A DNA stretch of 42,856 nt, from contig NZ_JACIDE010000026.1 of NCBI RefSeq assembly GCF_014196205.1, positions 1 to 42,856 on the forward strand, written 5' to 3'. The translations under genes and the position numbers were made by a program. The notes under the pieces are model-generated. The model saw nothing but the letters and a program-made list of their open reading frames with translations, was not told the DNA's origin and searched no databases. This DNA is from Anoxybacteroides voinovskiense. Lineage in GTDB: Bacteria > Bacillota > Bacilli > Bacillales > Anoxybacillaceae. Shown here piece after piece: positions 40,369 through 42,856 of the stretch (its first letter is position 1; every line of letters begins with the position of its first letter).

Positions 40369-41967
40369 ATGGCTAAAAAATTGACGAAAGAGGAAAAATT
40401 GCAGATTATTCAAAATGATTTTAAACTGTTTGCAAAAAATTTCATAAAAATCATCGACAACAATGGTGATACAGTACCATTCGTATTGAATCCCGAACAA
40501 GAAAAATATATTAATGAGATGGGAAAATACAACATCATTCTCAAAGGGCGACAAATCGGCTTCACGACACTATCTCTTGCTTATATGTTGTATAGTGCAT
40601 GCACAAAACCCGATACAAACTATATTATTATGACTCATCATGCGTCTGTATCGAAATCTCTTTTCGTAAAACTCAAGAAAATGTATAAAAATCTTCCTCA
40701 TGGGAAATATAATTTATTTCCCAAAGCGTTATTAAACAATCGTGATGAATTATACTTGGAAAATGGAAGTCGTATCATCATCGCAACGGCGCAGGGTGAA
40801 GATGCAATTTCGGGAAACACGTTCCAATTCATACACCTTTCTGAAATGGCAAAATATCCAAACGATGTGCAAGAGGAAATCATCGCAACATGTATTCCAG
40901 CGCTCGCAAAGAATGAATCGTCAATGATATGGATCGAATCGACAGCGTTCGGTTTTAACACGTTCCAAGAAATGTTTATGAAGGCGTACAGAGATAGAGA
41001 GAGTGTGTGGAAGGCATTTTTCTTCAGTTGGCTTGCTGAAGCATATACGAAACAGTTTAAACATACATTTGACGAGGCGGAAGCATGGTGGAAAGCGAAG
41101 AACAACGGTAGACGAATGACATATGATGATCTTGAGCATGATGAAAAGATTTTACGTGACAAATACGGGGCTACATATCGACAACTCATGTTTCGACGAT
41201 ATTATGTTGAAACGAATAGTTTAGAGAAGTTTAGACGTGAATTTCCGACGACACCAGATGAAGCATTCCAAGAGAGTACGAAAAGTGTATTTGATATTGC
41301 GAAAGTGATTGAAAAAATACAATATGCTATTCCGCCGATAGAAACGAAAGATGTATATGATGAATTGCCGGACGTACTTAAACAATATGTAAACAAAAAT
41401 CTATTCATTTATCATCTTCCAAAACCGAAAACAAAATACTATGTAGGTGTGGACGTGGCAAGCGGACAGGGTGGCGACTATTCGACTATGTCTATTTTTG
41501 ATGAAGAAGGGCAACAAGTAGCAAGTTTTTATGCGAATGATATTGCAGTATACAAGTTTGCAGAGATTGTTGATGCTTTAGGAAAGTTTTATAATTATGC
41601 TTTTATTTGTGTGGAACGTAACTCGTACGGTTTGCCGTTGCTGGAGAGATTAAGAAAAGATTACGGTTATTTAAATCTTCTCAAACAAAAAGTATTTGAC
41701 CAAAAAGGAAAACGTAAAATGCAGTTAGGTTTTCAAACGACGAATACAACAAAACCGATCATTATCAACGACATGAAAGAAATGTTTGAGTTGGGTATGA
41801 TTAATATTGAATGTGTTAGAACGCTTGAGGAGATGAAAATCTATCAAGAAGATGCGAAAGGGCGTACTAATGCGAAAAAAGGCGTAAAAAATCATGATGA
41901 CCTTGTGATTGCCGTTGCGATGGCAGTACAAGCAATGAAACAGGGAAAATATTATGTTGAAATCTAG
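40369..41967 (+). CDS. Terminase large subunit
   Basis: The protein of about 532 aa has an ATPase domain with a Walker A variant LKGRQIGFTTLS near residues 58-69, HASVSKSLFVKL, and Walker B-like FIHLSEMAK near 157. The C-terminal RNase H-like nuclease has GVDVASGQGGDYS near 360, VERNSYGLPLLE and KNHDDLVIAVAMA near 508. It cuts and translocates DNA into proheads. ATG 40369 (or 40366) follows AGGAGGTG. Confidence 0.92.
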   Translation: MAKKLTKEEKLQIIQNDFKLFAKNFIKIIDNNGDTVPFVLNPEQEKYINEMGKYNIILKGRQIGFTTLSLAYMLYSACTKPDTNYIIMTHHASVSKSLFVKLKKMYKNLPHGKYNLFPKALLNNRDELYLENGSRIIIATAQGEDAISGNTFQFIHLSEMAKYPNDVQEEIIATCIPALAKNESSMIWIESTAFGFNTFQEMFMKAYRDRESVWKAFFFSWLAEAYTKQFKHTFDEAEAWWKAKNNGRRMTYDDLEHDEKILRDKYGATYRQLMFRRYYVETNSLEKFRREFPTTPDEAFQESTKSVFDIAKVIEKIQYAIPPIETKDVYDELPDVLKQYVNKNLFIYHLPKPKTKYYVGVDVASGQGGDYSTMSIFDEEGQQVASFYANDIAVYKFAEIVDALGKFYNYAFICVERNSYGLPLLERLRKDYGYLNLLKQKVFDQKGKRKMQLGFQTTNTTKPIIINDMKEMFELGMINIECVRTLEEMKIYQEDAKGRTNAKKGVKNHDDLVIAVAMAVQAMKQGKYYVEI

Positions 41968-41998
41968 TCGTCACATGAGTGATGACTTTTTATTTTTA
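41966..41998 (+). terminator. Terminator after terL
   Basis: AGTCGTCAC / GTGATGACT with one G-T pair and an ATGA loop is followed by T-rich sequence. Confidence 0.82.
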
Positions 41999-42021
41999 TA
42001 TTGAAAGGGGTCGATATATAT

Positions 42022-42792
42022 ATGAATCTTCAACAATATATCAAAGAATATCACGATGGGCGCGGTGATTGGTTTGTTGAGGAAGTACAATCAGTACAAG
42101 CACAACAAAGAGTAATGAATGTAATGAATTTAAAAGAATATCTTGACGGAAAACATCGCATATTGATGAAACCGAATGAGAGGTTCGGCGGGAAAGAATA
42201 CGAACCGAGAAAGATTGTCCTGAATCATGCACTAATGCTGTTAAATTTTCAAACGTCGTTTTTGCTTCAGAATCCTATTACAATTACGGGACACGAACGA
42301 ATCGTAAACGAATATCAAAAAGTAAACAAACGAGGTAAATATGATCGGTTGAATTATAAGATTTTAGACAAAATGCTCAAATATGGGCAAGTGTATGAGT
42401 ATGTGTATTTTGACCGAAATACGATTAAATCAAAGTTGATTGATGCAAGTGAAGGTTATCCTATTTTTAATGATGAAAATGAAATGATTGCATTTGTACA
42501 GGCGTACACGGTGAATGGTGTAGATTATTATATTTTATACACAGATGATACGGTTGAAACTTATGATAACAAAGGTGGAGAATTACGCCTAACTGGAAGA
42601 TATGCGAATTTATCGGGATTGCCTTGCGTCTATAAAACGACAAATGAAGTGAATGAGAATGAGGGAAAAAGTGAATTAGAGAATTGGATGAGTATTTTAG
42701 ATTCACTTGAGGATCTATTAAGTAAAGCAACCGATGCATACTACAAATTTATTACGGGTATTCCTGTAAATTATCATTTTATCCCCGAATAA
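42022..42792 (+). pseudogene. Portal protein, SPP1-type, truncated
   Basis: The 256-aa product begins MNLQQYIKEYHDGRGDWFVE, with LKEYLDGKHRILMKPNERFG and the KIVLNHALMLLNFQTSFLLQNPI stretch typical of SPP1-type portals (usually 450-500 aa). It ends at a stop right after KFITGIPVNYHFIPE, about where the family is halfway. The sequence following the stop does not continue the portal in any frame that I read. A frameshift, insertion or contig join are possible. Portals form the 12-subunit DNA channel of the head. Confidence 0.75.
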
Positions 42793-42856
42793 AACGCCTT
42801 CTTTTTTGCAAATTCCTTCGGAATGTCCCCCTCCCCTTTTCTGAAACAGTATGCTA
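42776..42856. other. Sequence of different character at the window end
   Basis: After the portal stop the sequence is C-rich (CCCCCTCCCC) and holds ATTCC / GGAAT, unlike the AT-rich element. It looks like an inserted or foreign sequence, perhaps the end of an insertion sequence. No gene is visible. Confidence 0.4.

Larger units (their letters stand above)
30840..42856. mobile_element. Phage-like integrated element (right end outside window)
   Basis: The stretch after tRNA-Val is clearly more AT-rich than the host genes and holds an integrase, scaffold, capsid, terminase and portal genes with several small unknown genes. The left attachment site must lie within the tRNA or the 120 bp after it. 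The right end is not visible, so size and completeness cannot be given. Module order is unusual (capsid upstream of terminase). Confidence 0.85.

Overview
The window looks like the chromosome of a thermophilic, spore-forming Bacillaceae of the Anoxybacillus/Geobacillus type. It is rich in spore coat and germination genes. Its backbone follows the gene order I recall for Bacillus subtilis from yjbJ through cotO to spoVIF, metI and metC. The genus is an inference from gene content; no rRNA is present.

Layout. (1) 1-7,850: housekeeping genes of the yjb cluster (lytic transglycosylase, CYTH protein, small alarmone synthase, NAD kinase, RluA-type pseudouridine synthase, PrpE phosphatase, a RodA/FtsW-type flippase, FabI with a FapR operator, CotO). 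(2) 8,100-14,070: a glycan block for the spore surface: a CotS-like kinase-fold protein, CotSA with a long charged tail, and a convergent ytcABC-like operon (UDP-glucose dehydrogenase, sugar epimerase, glycosyltransferase) whose genes overlap by GTGA. (3) 14,120-17,880: small spore-type genes, several unrecognised, including two coiled-coil proteins that share an N-terminal motif. (4) 17,925-21,890: an operon with the exact gene order of spoVA2mob (DUF1657, YhcN/YlaJ lipoprotein, SpoVAC, SpoVAD, SpoVAEb, DUF1657, DUF421), led by a sigma-G-like promoter. In other Bacillaceae this operon is linked to strongly increased spore heat resistance and slow nutrient germination. (5) 21,900-30,480: thioredoxin-like protein, YjcZ, SpoVIF, YjcD helicase, YjcF/G/H, a SAM-I riboswitch with metI-metC, and an HD protein.

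(6) 30,767-42,856: tRNA-Val(GAC), then an AT-rich integrated phage-like element that continues to the window edge. It encodes a tyrosine integrase, an HTH protein, an array of about 70-bp tandem repeats, a BhlA-like holin, small virion-type proteins, scaffold and major capsid protein, a terminator, an XRE regulator, unknown proteins, iteron-like palindromes ahead of a putative replication protein, small and large terminase, and a portal gene that stops halfway. The module order is unusual: scaffold and capsid lie upstream of, and apart from, terS-terL-portal, with regulatory and replication-type genes between them. The element also carries many unexplained repeats and hairpins, and I consider it the least described part of the window.

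How the genes fit together: regions 2-5 would act mostly in the sporulating cell. The ytc and cotS/cotSA enzymes would build and attach surface sugars, the small coat proteins would assemble the outer layers, and the SpoVA proteins would move dipicolinic acid across the inner spore membrane. The phage-like element appears to be a later insertion at a tRNA gene.
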